From Lysobacter sp. Root916 (GTDB lineage: Bacteria; Pseudomonadota; Gammaproteobacteria; Xanthomonadales; Xanthomonadaceae), in the NCBI RefSeq assembly GCF_001429785.1, contig NZ_LMJF01000012.1, forward strand, positions 314,015-378,014: DNA of 64,000 nucleotides. Reading direction: 5' to 3'. Below are positions 45,316 to 53,832 of this stretch, in pieces. Positions within the stretch are counted from its first letter, which is position 1, and the number at the start of each line of letters is the position of its first letter. A program made the position numbers and the translations under genes. A model generated the notes under the pieces. The model had not been told where the DNA came from, did not search any database, and saw only the letters and a program-made list of their open reading frames with translations.

Positions 45316-47133
45316 ATGATCAAACCCGTTCGCACCGTGCTCGCCGCCGCCCTGGCGCTGGCGACCGCGCCGGCCTTCGCCCAGACCTATTCGCAGACGG
45401 TCTTCTTCGGCGACAGCCTGACCGACTCCGGCCACTTCCGCCCCGCGCTGATCCAGGCGGTGGGCCCGAACGGCGCCCAGATCGGTCGCTTCACCACCAA
45501 TCCGGGCCTGGTCTGGGCGGAGTACCTGGCCGACTACTACGGCACCAACGCCGTCAGCGACAACCAGGGCGGCACCAACTACGCCGTCGGCGGCGCCCGC
45601 ACCGGCACCAACACCGCCGGCGCGCTGGGCCCGATCCCGTCGCTGACCACCCAGGTCACCGGCTACCTCGCCGCCAACGGCGGCCGCGCCGATTCGCGCG
45701 CGCTGTACACCGTCTGGGGCGGCGCCAACGACCTGTTCGCGGTCGCCGGCGGCGGTTCGCCGACCCTGATCGGCGCCGCGGTCACCTCGCAGATCGGCCT
45801 GGTCGGCACGCTGACCAACGCCGGCGCCAAGTACATCCTGGTGCCGACCATCCCCGACCTCGGCCTGACCCCGCAGTTCCGCGCTGGCGGCGCCGCCCAG
45901 CAGGCCGCGGGCACGCAGCTGTCGACCACCTACAACAACGCCCTGTTCGGCGGACTGGCCACGGCCGGCTACCGCGTGATCCCGCTCGACACCTTCAACC
46001 TGCTGCGCGAGATCGTCGCCAACCCGGCGCCGTACGGCATCACCAACGTCACCGGCACCGCCTGCAATCCGCAGATCACCGCCTCGTCGGTCACCTGCAG
46101 CCCGCTCAACTACGTCAACCCGACCGCGCCGGACACCTACGCCTTCGCCGACGGCGTGCACCCGTCCTCGCGCGCGCACAAGATCCTCGGCGACTACGCC
46201 GTGTCGATCCTGGAAGCGCCGCGTCAGATCGCGCTGCTGCCGAACTCCGAAGCCATGGTCGGCCGCTCGCGCGCCGATCGCGTCGCCAATCATCTGGCCG
46301 GCAAGCCGGAAGGCGACGGCATGCGCTGGTGGGCCGACGCGCGCGGCGACTTCCAGCGTTACGGCAAGGGCGACGTCTACGACGGCAGCGGCCCCAGCAT
46401 CGCCGGCGGCGTCGACTGGACCCGCGGCGACTGGGTATTCGGCGGCTTCGCCGGCTTCGGCAAGCAGAGCCTGGACTTCGGCCGCAACGCCGGCGAGTTC
46501 GACCAGAGCGACGCCACCCTCGGCGGCTTCGCGGCCTGGTACGGCGCCAACGCCTGGGTCAACGGCCAGCTGAGCTGGACCAAGGTCGATTACGACATCG
46601 ACCGCCGCGTCGTGCTGGGCCCGACCAGCCGCGTCCACCGCGGCTCCACCGACGGCAAGAACCTGACCGCCGCTATCAGCGCCGGTTGGGAATTCGGCGA
46701 CGGCGCGCTGCGTCACGGCCCGGTGATCGGCTTTGTCGCCCAGCGCATCGATGTCGACGGCTTCAAGGAAAGCGACCCGGCCCTGGCCACTTCGCTGGCC
46801 TATAACGATCAGAGCTTCGACTCGCTGATCGGCAGCGCCGGCTGGCAGGTGAGCTACGCGATCAACGACCACCTCAAGCCCTACGCGCGTCTGACCTACG
46901 ACCGCGAGTTCGAAGACGCCGACAAGGAAGTGTTCGCGCGTCTGCAGTCGATGCCCGGCACCGCGCCCTACGCCGTGCCCGGCCACGACTTCGATCAGAG
47001 CTACGGCACCCTGCTGATCGGCGCGCGCACCCAGCTGTTCGGGCTCGACGCCAACCTCGGCAGCAGCGTCACCGTGGGCCAGGCCGGCGGCAACCACGCC
47101 ACCGTCTTCGCCACCATCGGCGCGGGCTTCTAA
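45316..47133 (+). CDS. Autotransporter GDSL esterase/lipase (EstA-like)
   Basis: A 605-residue exported protein. The signal peptide ends AFA at residue 22. The SGNH hydrolase passenger has nucleophile S34 in FFGDSLTDSG, the Gly/Asn oxyanion block in VWGGANDLF, and catalytic D279/H282 in FADGVHPSS. The remainder (about residue 330 on) is a 12-stranded autotransporter barrel with alternating WVNGQLSWTKVDYDI-type strands, ending in Phe (TIGAGF). The enzyme stays displayed on the outer membrane and hydrolyses short esters or lipids. ATG at 45316 follows CAGGGAA. Confidence 0.94.
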   Translation: MIKPVRTVLAAALALATAPAFAQTYSQTVFFGDSLTDSGHFRPALIQAVGPNGAQIGRFTTNPGLVWAEYLADYYGTNAVSDNQGGTNYAVGGARTGTNTAGALGPIPSLTTQVTGYLAANGGRADSRALYTVWGGANDLFAVAGGGSPTLIGAAVTSQIGLVGTLTNAGAKYILVPTIPDLGLTPQFRAGGAAQQAAGTQLSTTYNNALFGGLATAGYRVIPLDTFNLLREIVANPAPYGITNVTGTACNPQITASSVTCSPLNYVNPTAPDTYAFADGVHPSSRAHKILGDYAVSILEAPRQIALLPNSEAMVGRSRADRVANHLAGKPEGDGMRWWADARGDFQRYGKGDVYDGSGPSIAGGVDWTRGDWVFGGFAGFGKQSLDFGRNAGEFDQSDATLGGFAAWYGANAWVNGQLSWTKVDYDIDRRVVLGPTSRVHRGSTDGKNLTAAISAGWEFGDGALRHGPVIGFVAQRIDVDGFKESDPALATSLAYNDQSFDSLIGSAGWQVSYAINDHLKPYARLTYDREFEDADKEVFARLQSMPGTAPYAVPGHDFDQSYGTLLIGARTQLFGLDANLGSSVTVGQAGGNHATVFATIGAGF

Positions 47134-47212
47134 GCCGCATCGCAACCGCGCGGGCCCGCACGGGTCCGCGCGGTTTGCCAACCCGCGTAGGCGCGCATAG
47201 ACTTCGCCGCAT

Positions 47213-47283
47213 GCGGGTGTAGTTCAATGGTAGAACTGCAGCTTCCCAAGCTGCTAGCGTGGGTTCGATTCCCATCACCCGCT
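47213..47283 (+). tRNA. tRNA-Gly (anticodon CCC)
   Basis: The acceptor stem GCGGGTG pairs with CACCCGC (47276-47282), then discriminator T. The D arm has AGTTCAATGGTAGAACT, the anticodon stem-loop is GCAGC-TTCCCAA-GCTGC with CCC at positions 34-36, and the T arm GTGGGTTCGATTCCCAT. The CCA end is not encoded (CGA follows). 71 nt. Confidence 0.95.
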
Positions 47284-47560
47284 CGATCTTTCACCCGACG
47301 TTGTTCGACGGGTATTCGAAGCGCGTTCCGCGCGAGCCTCTATTTCTTTCAAGTCTCCGCGGCCGATCCGCATCGGGCCGCTGTAGCCGTTCGCTTACGC
47401 CGATCGTCCGCGGCTGCGGTCGATTGCGCGACGTCGCCAGCGTGCCGATGGGGATTCGTGCGGCTTGGAGGCACTGCGCCGATGCCGGGTGGAGCAGGGG
47501 GCACCTGTCTTTCGAAAACGATAATCCATTATTTATCAATGGCATGAGTTCGTTATAACA

Positions 47561-47596
47561 ATTAGTATTGACTAATTAATAAGCATTGGCTAATGT
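47561..47596 (+). promoter_or_regulatory. Promoter with overlapping operator-like dyad of the arsR-type operon
   Basis: TTGACT (47568-47573), a 17-bp spacer and TAATGT (47591-47596) form a sigma70 promoter just ahead of the regulator gene. The perfect dyad ATTAGT-ATTG-ACTAAT (47561-47576) covers the -35, and TTGGCTAATG repeats a half-site over the -10. ArsR-type repressors usually bind such dyads in their own promoter. The stretch 47500-47600 is markedly AT-rich compared with its surroundings. Confidence 0.65.
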
Positions 47597-47602
47597 TTTT
47601 CC

Positions 47603-47932
47603 ATGACCCAAGCCGCCCCCATCGACGCCGTCATGCGCTCGCTCGCCGACCCCACCCGTCGCGCGGTGTTCGAGCGCATCGTCGGTAGCGACGAGATCTC
47701 CGTGGCCGAGCTCACACGCGGCAGCGGGGTGACGCAAGGCGCGATTTCCCAGCACCTCAAATCCTTGAAGCAGGCCGGCCTGGTGATCGAGCGGCCCGAG
47801 GGTCGCAAGGTCTACTACCGCGCTCAGCCCGAGGGCCTCGCGCCGCTGGTCGATTGGATGAGCCACTACGGCGTGTTCTGGCGCGAACGTTTCGCCAGCC
47901 TGCGCACTCTCTTGAAGGAAATCGACCCATGA
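47603..47932 (+). CDS. ArsR-family winged-helix transcriptional regulator
   Basis: A 109-residue DNA-binding protein. LADPTRRAVFERIVGSDEISVAELT leads to the recognition helix TQGAISQHLKSLKQAGLV and wing ERPEGRKVYYRAQPEGL. There is no Cys metal site, so a metal signal is unlikely. This subgroup is commonly found with an SRPBCC gene, as here. The next gene overlaps by 4 bp (ATGA). Likely autorepressor through the dyad in its promoter. Confidence 0.92.
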   Translation: MTQAAPIDAVMRSLADPTRRAVFERIVGSDEISVAELTRGSGVTQGAISQHLKSLKQAGLVIERPEGRKVYYRAQPEGLAPLVDWMSHYGVFWRERFASLRTLLKEIDP

Positions 47933-48411
47933 ACGACGCGGCATCGCAGAGCGCCACGCAGGCGATCGTGCTGGACGAGGTATTTCCGCACGCGCCGGAG
48001 ATCCTCTGGGCCACGCTGACCAGCGGCGCGCTGATGGCGCGCTGGCTGATGCCGCCGAGCGGATTCGAAGCGGTGGTCGGCCAGCGCTTCAGCTTCCAGA
48101 CCACGCCCGGCGGCGCCTGGGACGGCATGATCCACTGCGAGGTGTTGGAGGTAAGCCCGAACCGGCGCCTCGCGTTCGCCTGGCGCAGCGGCCACGCCAG
48201 CAACGTCGGCTACGGCGCCTTGTTGGACACCGTGGTGAGTTTCGACCTGTCGCCGGCCGAAGGCGGCACGCGCCTGCGCCTGGTCCACGCCGGTTTCGTC
48301 GCGCCCAGCAACGACGCCACCTACCGCAACCTCAGCGAAGGTTGGCCGAAGGTGTTCAAGCAGCTCGACAGCGTCGCGGCCGAACAAGCGCCGCCGACTT
48401 CCCTGCACTGA
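47929..48411 (+). CDS. SRPBCC (AHSA1-like) ligand-binding protein
   Basis: A 160-residue START-fold protein. ATQAIVLDEVFPHAPEILWATLT starts the fold (key part VFPHAPEILWATLTSG), RWLMPPSGFEAVVGQRFSF and LRLVHAGFVAPSN follow, and EGWPKVFKQLDSV is the C-terminal helix lining the pocket. It binds a small hydrophobic ligand; which one is unknown. ATG at 47929 overlaps the regulator's stop. Confidence 0.88.
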   Translation: MNDAASQSATQAIVLDEVFPHAPEILWATLTSGALMARWLMPPSGFEAVVGQRFSFQTTPGGAWDGMIHCEVLEVSPNRRLAFAWRSGHASNVGYGALLDTVVSFDLSPAEGGTRLRLVHAGFVAPSNDATYRNLSEGWPKVFKQLDSVAAEQAPPTSLH

Positions 48412-48431
48412 AGCACAACCTGGATACGAAC

Positions 48432-48845
48432 ATGAGCGAGCCTTACACCGGCGGTTGCGCCTGCGGTGCGATCCGTTACGAAATCTCCGGCGAACCTTTG
48501 GCGATGAACGATTGCCAGTGCCGCGATTGCCAGCGCAAGAGCGGTACCGGGCACGGATCGTATCTGTCGTTCCCGAATCGAGCGCAGGTGAAGCTCAGCG
48601 GCGCGGCGACGCATTGGGATCTGCTGGGCGACAGCGGCAACGTCAAGACGCGCGCGTTCTGTCCCACCTGCGGCTCGCCGGTGTACCTGACCTTCTCGGC
48701 CATGCCCGACGTATTTACCGTGCATGCGGCCAGCCTCGACGACCCTGGCCGTTACCGGCCGCAGATGGTCACTTATCGCGCGCGCGGCCACGTCTGGGAT
48801 CGCGTGGATCCGGCCTTGCCGCAATTCGACGGCATGCCCGAGTAA
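48432..48845 (+). CDS. GFA-family (CENP-V/GFA domain) zinc protein
   Basis: A 137-residue protein with the glutathione-dependent formaldehyde-activating fold. Cys ligands are GGCACGAIRYEI, NDCQCRDCQRKSGTGHGSYLSF (key C-x-C-x-x-C) and FCPTCGSPVYL, giving two zinc sites. Function within the family ranges widely and real GFA activity is doubtful for most members. It is the third gene of the arsR-SRPBCC-GFA operon, 20 bp after the SRPBCC gene. Confidence 0.88.
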   Translation: MSEPYTGGCACGAIRYEISGEPLAMNDCQCRDCQRKSGTGHGSYLSFPNRAQVKLSGAATHWDLLGDSGNVKTRAFCPTCGSPVYLTFSAMPDVFTVHAASLDDPGRYRPQMVTYRARGHVWDRVDPALPQFDGMPE

Positions 48846-49200
48846 GCGAACCGCACGGGGATAGGCCGCGGCATCGTTTCGCGCGGGGGCGATGCTTCGG
48901 TTCGTGTCCGCGAACCGGCCGCCCGCGCCCATCGCTGGAGGTCCCCCGCGCTGTTGAGGTAGGCTATGGACGTGGTTTCAGGTGCGGTTTCCCGAGCGGT
49001 CGATCGTTAAGTTTTCGATCGTCCGCGGCGGGGCTGGGCAAGGTCCGGTTGCTATCCACGGCCCGACCCTCCGCTCCACACTTCCACGGTTCGATGCGCG
49101 CCGCGATGGCGCGCTCGATCCGACAGCGACGGCGGCGCGTCCCTTGATCCGGACGGCCGCTGTTTTTTCTTGAGGGCGACCTCGACGCAGCGGAGACGCG

Positions 49201-49671
49201 ATGGCAGCCCGTATCGTGCTCGGTTGGCGGGAATGGGTGGCGATGCCCGGCTTGGGCGTGGCCGCCCTGCGCGCGAAGATCGACAGCGGCGCGCGCAGCT
49301 CGGCGCTGCACGTCGACGCGCAGTGGCGCTTCAGCGAAGGCGGCGCACCCTGGGTCGGCTTCCGCCTCAGCCCCGGCGCGGTCGGGGCTGAGGTGGTGGA
49401 ATGCCTGGCGCCGGTCCACGACGAACGCGTCGTCACCGACTCCGGCGGCCACCGCGGCGAGCGCGTGTTCGTGCGCACCGGTCTGCGTCTGGCCGGGGTC
49501 GAACGCGAAATTGAAATAAACCTCGCGGATCGTCGCGGCATGCGCTTCCCCATGCTGCTCGGCCGCACCGCGATGGCGCGGGTGTTCACGGTAGATCCGG
49601 CTCGCTCGTTCCTGCACGGCAAGGCGGCGCCCAATCCTGCCGCACCCCATTCGGACAACCCCCAGTCATGA
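49201..49671 (+). CDS. RimB-like retropepsin-type zinc/aspartic protease
   Basis: A 156-residue protein of the putative ATP-dependent zinc protease family (retropepsin-like). The catalytic motif is [14 protein letters not shown] with the Asp-Ser-Gly-Ala core; [15 protein letters not shown] is the second conserved block. In Pseudomonas the homologue RimB works with RimK to control glutamylation of ribosomal protein S6. Here the stop overlaps the rimK ATG by 4 bp, so the two are coupled. The 355-bp gap before it (48846-49200) shows no gene or clear signal. The last 25 residues ([14 protein letters not shown]) are a non-conserved tail. Confidence 0.85.
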   Translation: MAARIVLGWREWVAMPGLGVAALRAKIDSGARSSALHVDAQWRFSEGGAPWVGFRLSPGAVGAEVVECLAPVHDERVVTDSGGHRGERVFVRTGLRLAGVEREIEINLADRRGMRFPMLLGRTAMARVFTVDPARSFLHGKAAPNPAAPHSDNPQS

Positions 49672-50579
49672 AGCTCGCGATCCTGTCGCGCAACACCAAG
49701 CTCTACTCGACCCGGCGCCTGGTCGAAGCCGCGCGCCAGCACGGCCACAGCGTGCGCGTGCTGGACCCGCTGCGCTGCTACATGCGCATCGACTCGGACG
49801 GCTTCGAGATGCACTACAAGGGCCGCGAGATCGCCGGCTACCACGCGGTGATTCCGCGCGTGGGCGCCTCGATCACGCGCTACGGCTCGGCGGTGCTGCG
49901 CCAGTTCGAGCTGATGGGCACCTACACCCCGAACTCCTCCGACGCGATCCTGCGCGCGCGCGACAAGTTGCGCAGCCATCAGCTGCTGGCCGCCGAGCAC
50001 ATCGGCCTGCCGGCGACGGTGTTCGGCGACAACCCCGACGACACCGCCGACCTGCTGTCGATGCTCGGCCCGCCGCCGCACGTGATCAAACTCAACGAGG
50101 GCACCCAGGGCGCCGGCGTGATGCTGACCGAGAAGCTGTCGGCCTCGCGCGGCGTGATCGAGGCGCTGCGCGGCCTGTACGCCAATTTCCTGGTGCAGGA
50201 ATTCATCGCCGAGGCCAAGGGCGCGGACCTGCGTTGCTTCGTGGTCGGCGGCAAGGTGGTCGCGGCGATGAAGCGGCAGGCGCCCAAGGGCGACTTCCGC
50301 TCCAACCTGCATCGCGGCGGCACCGCCAAGGGCGTCAAGGCCAGCGCGGCCGAGCAGGACGTGGCGATCCGCGCCGCGCGCGTGCTCGGTCTGGGCGTGG
50401 CCGGCGTCGATCTGATCCGCTCCGATCGCGGCCCGCTGGTGCTGGAGGTCAACGCCTCGCCCGGCCTGGAGGGCATCGAGGAGGCCAGCGGGGTGGACGT
50501 GGCCGGCGAAGTCATCGCCTACGTCGCCGGCCGCACCAAGCGGCATTCGGCCCGACGGGCGGCAGCCAAGAAATCGTGA
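49668..50579 (+). CDS. rimK: Ribosomal protein S6--L-glutamate ligase RimK
   Basis: A 303-residue ATP-grasp enzyme adding glutamates to the S6 C-terminus. [21 protein letters not shown] starts the preATP-grasp part (key part [14 protein letters not shown]), [17 protein letters not shown] the hinge, [14 protein letters not shown] and [19 protein letters not shown] bind ATP, and [18 protein letters not shown] is the catalytic Glu/Asn region. Length is normal (about 300). The final tail is basic ([13 protein letters not shown]). Coupled to rimB upstream. Confidence 0.95.
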   Translation: MKLAILSRNTKLYSTRRLVEAARQHGHSVRVLDPLRCYMRIDSDGFEMHYKGREIAGYHAVIPRVGASITRYGSAVLRQFELMGTYTPNSSDAILRARDKLRSHQLLAAEHIGLPATVFGDNPDDTADLLSMLGPPPHVIKLNEGTQGAGVMLTEKLSASRGVIEALRGLYANFLVQEFIAEAKGADLRCFVVGGKVVAAMKRQAPKGDFRSNLHRGGTAKGVKASAAEQDVAIRAARVLGLGVAGVDLIRSDRGPLVLEVNASPGLEGIEEASGVDVAGEVIAYVAGRTKRHSARRAAAKKS

Positions 50580-50714
50580 CGGACCGCTCATTTTAGCGTT
50601 TTGCCGCGATCTGCCGCGAACGCCGGGTAACCGTCTGATTCGTCGGCCATCGCGCCCTGCCGGACGTCCCGGGCTTTGCCAGCGGCGCCAGCACGGACCT
50701 GAACGAAGCGCGAT

Positions 50715-50900
50715 TTCAGGTTGTGTTTAACAAATAATTAATATTCGTTTTAACAGCCGTTTAATCGATTTCCGCGTAGCGTGTCCGGACCGCAGCATGC
50801 CGCTCTTCCAAGTCAGCGATCTGGTCGAAGCAGGTTACGGTAATCGGGGCAATACCCTTTTGGCCCAGGCGCGGTGGCCCCGCGCTTGGGCCTTTGTTTG
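50715..50900 (+). ncRNA. Candidate small RNA: AT-rich start region and terminator in a long gap
   Basis: In the 485-bp gap 50580-51064, an AT-rich stretch (50720-50775, ACAAATAATTAATATTCG then TTTAATCGATT) looks promoter-like. About 90 bp on, a strong hairpin GGCCCAGGCGCGG-TGGC-CCGCGCTTGGGCC followed by TTTGTTT (50859-50898) ends it. No gene with a ribosome site is seen between. The arrangement fits a ~100-nt plus-strand sRNA, but could equally be the attenuated leader of the two-component operon. Confidence 0.4.
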
Positions 50901-51064
50901 CCGGTGCGGCCCGTCATGAGCGAGTGAGAAGCGCACAGCGCGGGCTCTGGCAGAATCGTGAGCCTCGCCGCCTCGACTTCATGATCGGCTGGCGCGCGTC
51001 GCCGCCGCTGAGTTCAGGAACCTTGCCGCGGCCCTCGGGTCGAAGGCTCAAACAGGAAGGTCCA

Positions 51065-51745
51065 ATGCGCATACTCGTAATCGAAGACAACCAGGACATC
51101 GCCGCCAATCTGGGCGATTTTCTCGAAGACCGCGGCCATACCGTGGATTTCGCCGCCGACGGCATCACCGGACTGCACCTGGCGGTGGTGCACGACTTCG
51201 ACGCGATCGTGCTCGATCTGAATCTGCCCGGGCTGGACGGTCTGGAAGTCTGCCGCAAGCTGCGCAACGAAGCGCGCAAGCAGACTCCGGTGCTGATGCT
51301 GACCGCGCGCGACAGCCTGGACAACAAGCTGGCCGGTTTCGACTCCGGCGCCGACGACTATCTGATCAAGCCCTTCGCCCTGCAGGAAGTCGAGGTGCGT
51401 TTGAACGCGCTCTCGCGCCGCGGCCGCGGCGTGCAGACGCGGGTGCTCAACGCCGCCGATCTGGAATACAACCTGGACACGCTGGAAGTGCGTCGCCAGG
51501 GCAAGCTGCTGCAGCTCAATCCGACCGCGCTGAAGATCCTGCAGGCGCTGATGGAAGCCTCGCCGGCGGTGGTCACGCGCCAGGAACTGGAAACCCGCGT
51601 GTGGGGCGAGGAACTGCCGGACTCCGACAGCCTGCGCGTGCACATCCACGGCCTGCGCGCGGTGGTCGACAAGCCCTTCGACACGCCCCTGATCCAGACC
51701 CGCCACGGCATCGGCTACCGCATCGCGGCGCCCGAGAACGGTTGA
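51065..51745 (+). CDS. OmpR/PhoB-family response regulator
   Basis: A 226-residue transcription factor. The receiver domain has acidic pocket IEDNQD, phosphoacceptor D51 in IVLDLNLPGLDG, the Thr of MLTARD and the Lys in YLIKPFAL. The winged-helix DNA-binding domain has LNPTALKILQALMEASPAVVTRQEL and VHIHGLRAVVDKPFDTPLIQTRHGIGYRI (key part TRHGIGYRI). ATG at 51065 follows AGGAAGG. The kinase gene starts 4 bp after its stop. Confidence 0.93.
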   Translation: MRILVIEDNQDIAANLGDFLEDRGHTVDFAADGITGLHLAVVHDFDAIVLDLNLPGLDGLEVCRKLRNEARKQTPVLMLTARDSLDNKLAGFDSGADDYLIKPFALQEVEVRLNALSRRGRGVQTRVLNAADLEYNLDTLEVRRQGKLLQLNPTALKILQALMEASPAVVTRQELETRVWGEELPDSDSLRVHIHGLRAVVDKPFDTPLIQTRHGIGYRIAAPENG

Positions 51746-51749
51746 TCGC

Positions 51750-53099
51750 GTGGCGACAGGGGAATCGCCCGCGCCCGAGCGGCGCAAGAAACGGGTGCGC
51801 TATCGGCGGCGCTTGCGCAGCCGCATCATTCTGTCCTTCGTCCTGCTCGGCTTCGGGCTGACGACCATGTTCGCGTTCGCGACCAACTGGACCCGCACCC
51901 GGGTCGAGAACGCGCTGGTCGAAGACGTGATGAACCGCAACATCACCCAGTTCGCGTTGCAGTTCGAGAAGGACCCGAAGAACCCGGAGTTCGCGGTCGA
52001 CCAGATCCGCGCCTTCGTCTACACCCCGGACAAATTCGATTCGGTGCGGGTGAACCGGCCGGAGTGGTTCGAACTCAAGGACGGCATCCACGGCCTGCGC
52101 GGCCAGGACGAGAACGGCGAGTCATTCGCCTACAAACTCGCGGTACGCAAGACGCCCAACGCCTGGTTCTTCCTCGCTTACGACATGAGCTCGACCACGC
52201 GCGGCGAGCAGCAATTCAACCGCGCCATCTACGGCTCGGTGCTGGTGTTCACCCTGCTGTCGTTGCTGGTCGGCTGGTGGGCGGCCTCGCGCGTGATGAG
52301 CCCGGTGTCGGAACTGGCGCGCCGCCTGCGCCTGTCCGGCCGCGCCTCGCAACCCGAAGGCCTGGCCACGCACTTCCCCGACGACGAGGTCGGCGAGCTC
52401 GCCAAGGCCCTGGACGATTACGCCGAGCGCCTCACCGACGTGGTCCAGCGCGATCGCGAGTTCAACGCCGACGTCAGCCACGAACTGCGCACGCCGCTGG
52501 CGGTGATCAAGGGCGCGGTCGAGCTGCTGCTTACGCGCTCGGACCTGGACGAGAAGACCCGCATCCGCCTGGCCCGCATCCAGCGCGCCGAGCAGCAATG
52601 CACCGATTTGATCAGCGCGCTGCTGTTGCTGTCGCGCAACGAGCGCGGCCACGGCGCTACCGACATCGCGCGCCTGTCCGAGCAGTTGCTGGACGCGCAC
52701 CGCGCCCAGCTCGCCGGCAAGCCGCTGGACCTGCGCGTGGAAGGCGAGCGTGGCCTGGTCGTGGACGCGCCGGAAGCGGCGGTCGCGGTGGCGCTGGGCA
52801 ATCTGATCGGCAACGCGGTCAAGTACACCACCCAGGGCGAGGTGATCGTGCGCCTGCATCCGCGCTGGGTGGAGGTGATCGATTCCGGGCCCGGTCTCAG
52901 CGCCGAGGACGCGGCCAAGCTGTTCGAGCGCGGCTACCGCGGCACCCACGCCGGCCATTCGCAGGGCGGCGGCATCGGCCTGTCGATCGTGCGTCGCTTG
53001 TGCGAGCTCTACGGCTGGGACGTGCGGGTCAAGCCGGGCGAGGAGAAGGGCGTGGTCGCGACGCTTAGCTTCGGCGGTTCGACCGCCCTGGTAGGCTGA
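51750..53099 (+). CDS. Sensor histidine kinase
   Basis: A 449-residue inner-membrane kinase, GTG start. The first span is IILSFVLLGFGLTTMFAFA, a periplasmic sensor of about 120 residues follows, the second span is YGSVLVFTLLSLLVGWW, then HAMP (SRVMSPVSELARRLRL). The phosphorylated His is H244 in NADVSHELRTPLAVIKG. The ATPase domain has NLIGNAVKYT (N box), VIDSGPGLS (G1) and GGGIGLSIVRRL (G2). It pairs with the response regulator 4 bp upstream. The signal is unknown. Confidence 0.93.
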   Translation: MATGESPAPERRKKRVRYRRRLRSRIILSFVLLGFGLTTMFAFATNWTRTRVENALVEDVMNRNITQFALQFEKDPKNPEFAVDQIRAFVYTPDKFDSVRVNRPEWFELKDGIHGLRGQDENGESFAYKLAVRKTPNAWFFLAYDMSSTTRGEQQFNRAIYGSVLVFTLLSLLVGWWAASRVMSPVSELARRLRLSGRASQPEGLATHFPDDEVGELAKALDDYAERLTDVVQRDREFNADVSHELRTPLAVIKGAVELLLTRSDLDEKTRIRLARIQRAEQQCTDLISALLLLSRNERGHGATDIARLSEQLLDAHRAQLAGKPLDLRVEGERGLVVDAPEAAVAVALGNLIGNAVKYTTQGEVIVRLHPRWVEVIDSGPGLSAEDAAKLFERGYRGTHAGHSQGGGIGLSIVRRLCELYGWDVRVKPGEEKGVVATLSFGGSTALVG

Positions 53100-53120
53100 A
53101 ACGCCGAGCGTCGTCGTCGC

Positions 53121-53807
53121 TCAGAACGGCAGCAGCCCTTCGGTGAGCGCGCTCAGCGGCACGCCGCCGGCGGCGTGGGCGTCCAGCGCGCCGAAACCGC
53201 CGCGATGCAGGATGACGTCGCGCAGGTAGTCGAGGAAATAGGCCTCGCGCGATTCGTACAGCAGCACGAAGTCGAAGCCGTCCTGCGGCAGGGCCACCGA
53301 GTAGGGCGCGCCGCCGCTGACGTTATCCTTGTGGTAATCGTCCGGCGACAGCGCCAGGTGGAACAGGCCGTCGTCCTCGCGTTCGGCCTGCTCCGATTCT
53401 TCCAGCAGCGCCTCGGCCGGGTAGACCACCAGAGGGTCGAGCATGTCGGGGAAATCGGGGTGCGTGCCGGTGAGCGCGACCCCGCCCATCGCCTGCCAGA
53501 AGCATTCCAGCGTGACCGGCAACGCGCCGATCCGAGTTTTCAACATGGTCGGCGCTACGGCATCGGCATCGAGCAAGGGTGCCGAGACGCCGCCGCCGTC
53601 GTCCGGGTCGCAATACACCGAGTAGGCATAGCCGTGCGCCGTCAGGCGCTGGACGAGCAGCCGGCAGTTGTGCGCCACCCGCTCCATCGCCAGTTCGGCG
53701 ACCGCGCGCATCTGCATGCGCGCGTCGCCCTCGCGCGGGTCCAGCCGCATCAGCTCCGCGGTCACCTGACGATGCTCGCCGTTGCGGTAGCGCTCGCGGT
53801 AACTCAT
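53121..53807 (-). CDS. Hypothetical acidic protein
   Basis: A 228-residue soluble acidic protein without signal or spans. Segments such as YSVYCDPDDGGGVSAPLLD, ECFWQAMGGVALTG, PDMLDPLVVYPAEALLEE, and FDFVLLYESREAYFLDYLRDVILHRGGF faintly recall SMI1/KNR4-like (SUKH) proteins, where a Leu-Pro/Tyr-rich fold is common, but I do not recognise the family with confidence. It converges with the kinase gene and lies 25 bp beyond ilvE on the same strand, upstream of nothing else. Confidence 0.6.
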   Translation of the reverse strand: MSYRERYRNGEHRQVTAELMRLDPREGDARMQMRAVAELAMERVAHNCRLLVQRLTAHGYAYSVYCDPDDGGGVSAPLLDADAVAPTMLKTRIGALPVTLECFWQAMGGVALTGTHPDFPDMLDPLVVYPAEALLEESEQAEREDDGLFHLALSPDDYHKDNVSGGAPYSVALPQDGFDFVLLYESREAYFLDYLRDVILHRGGFGALDAHAAGGVPLSALTEGLLPF

Positions 53808-53832
53808 CGCCGCCGTGAGCCGAGGATGCGGC

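Noticed and set aside
47213-47600. Genomic-island attachment site at tRNA-Gly
   Set aside because: AT-rich DNA follows the tRNA, but I see no integrase gene and no duplicate of the tRNA 3' end in the window.
48846-49200. Possible short genes in the gap before rimB
   Set aside because: Short frames exist, but none has a convincing ribosome site or composition.
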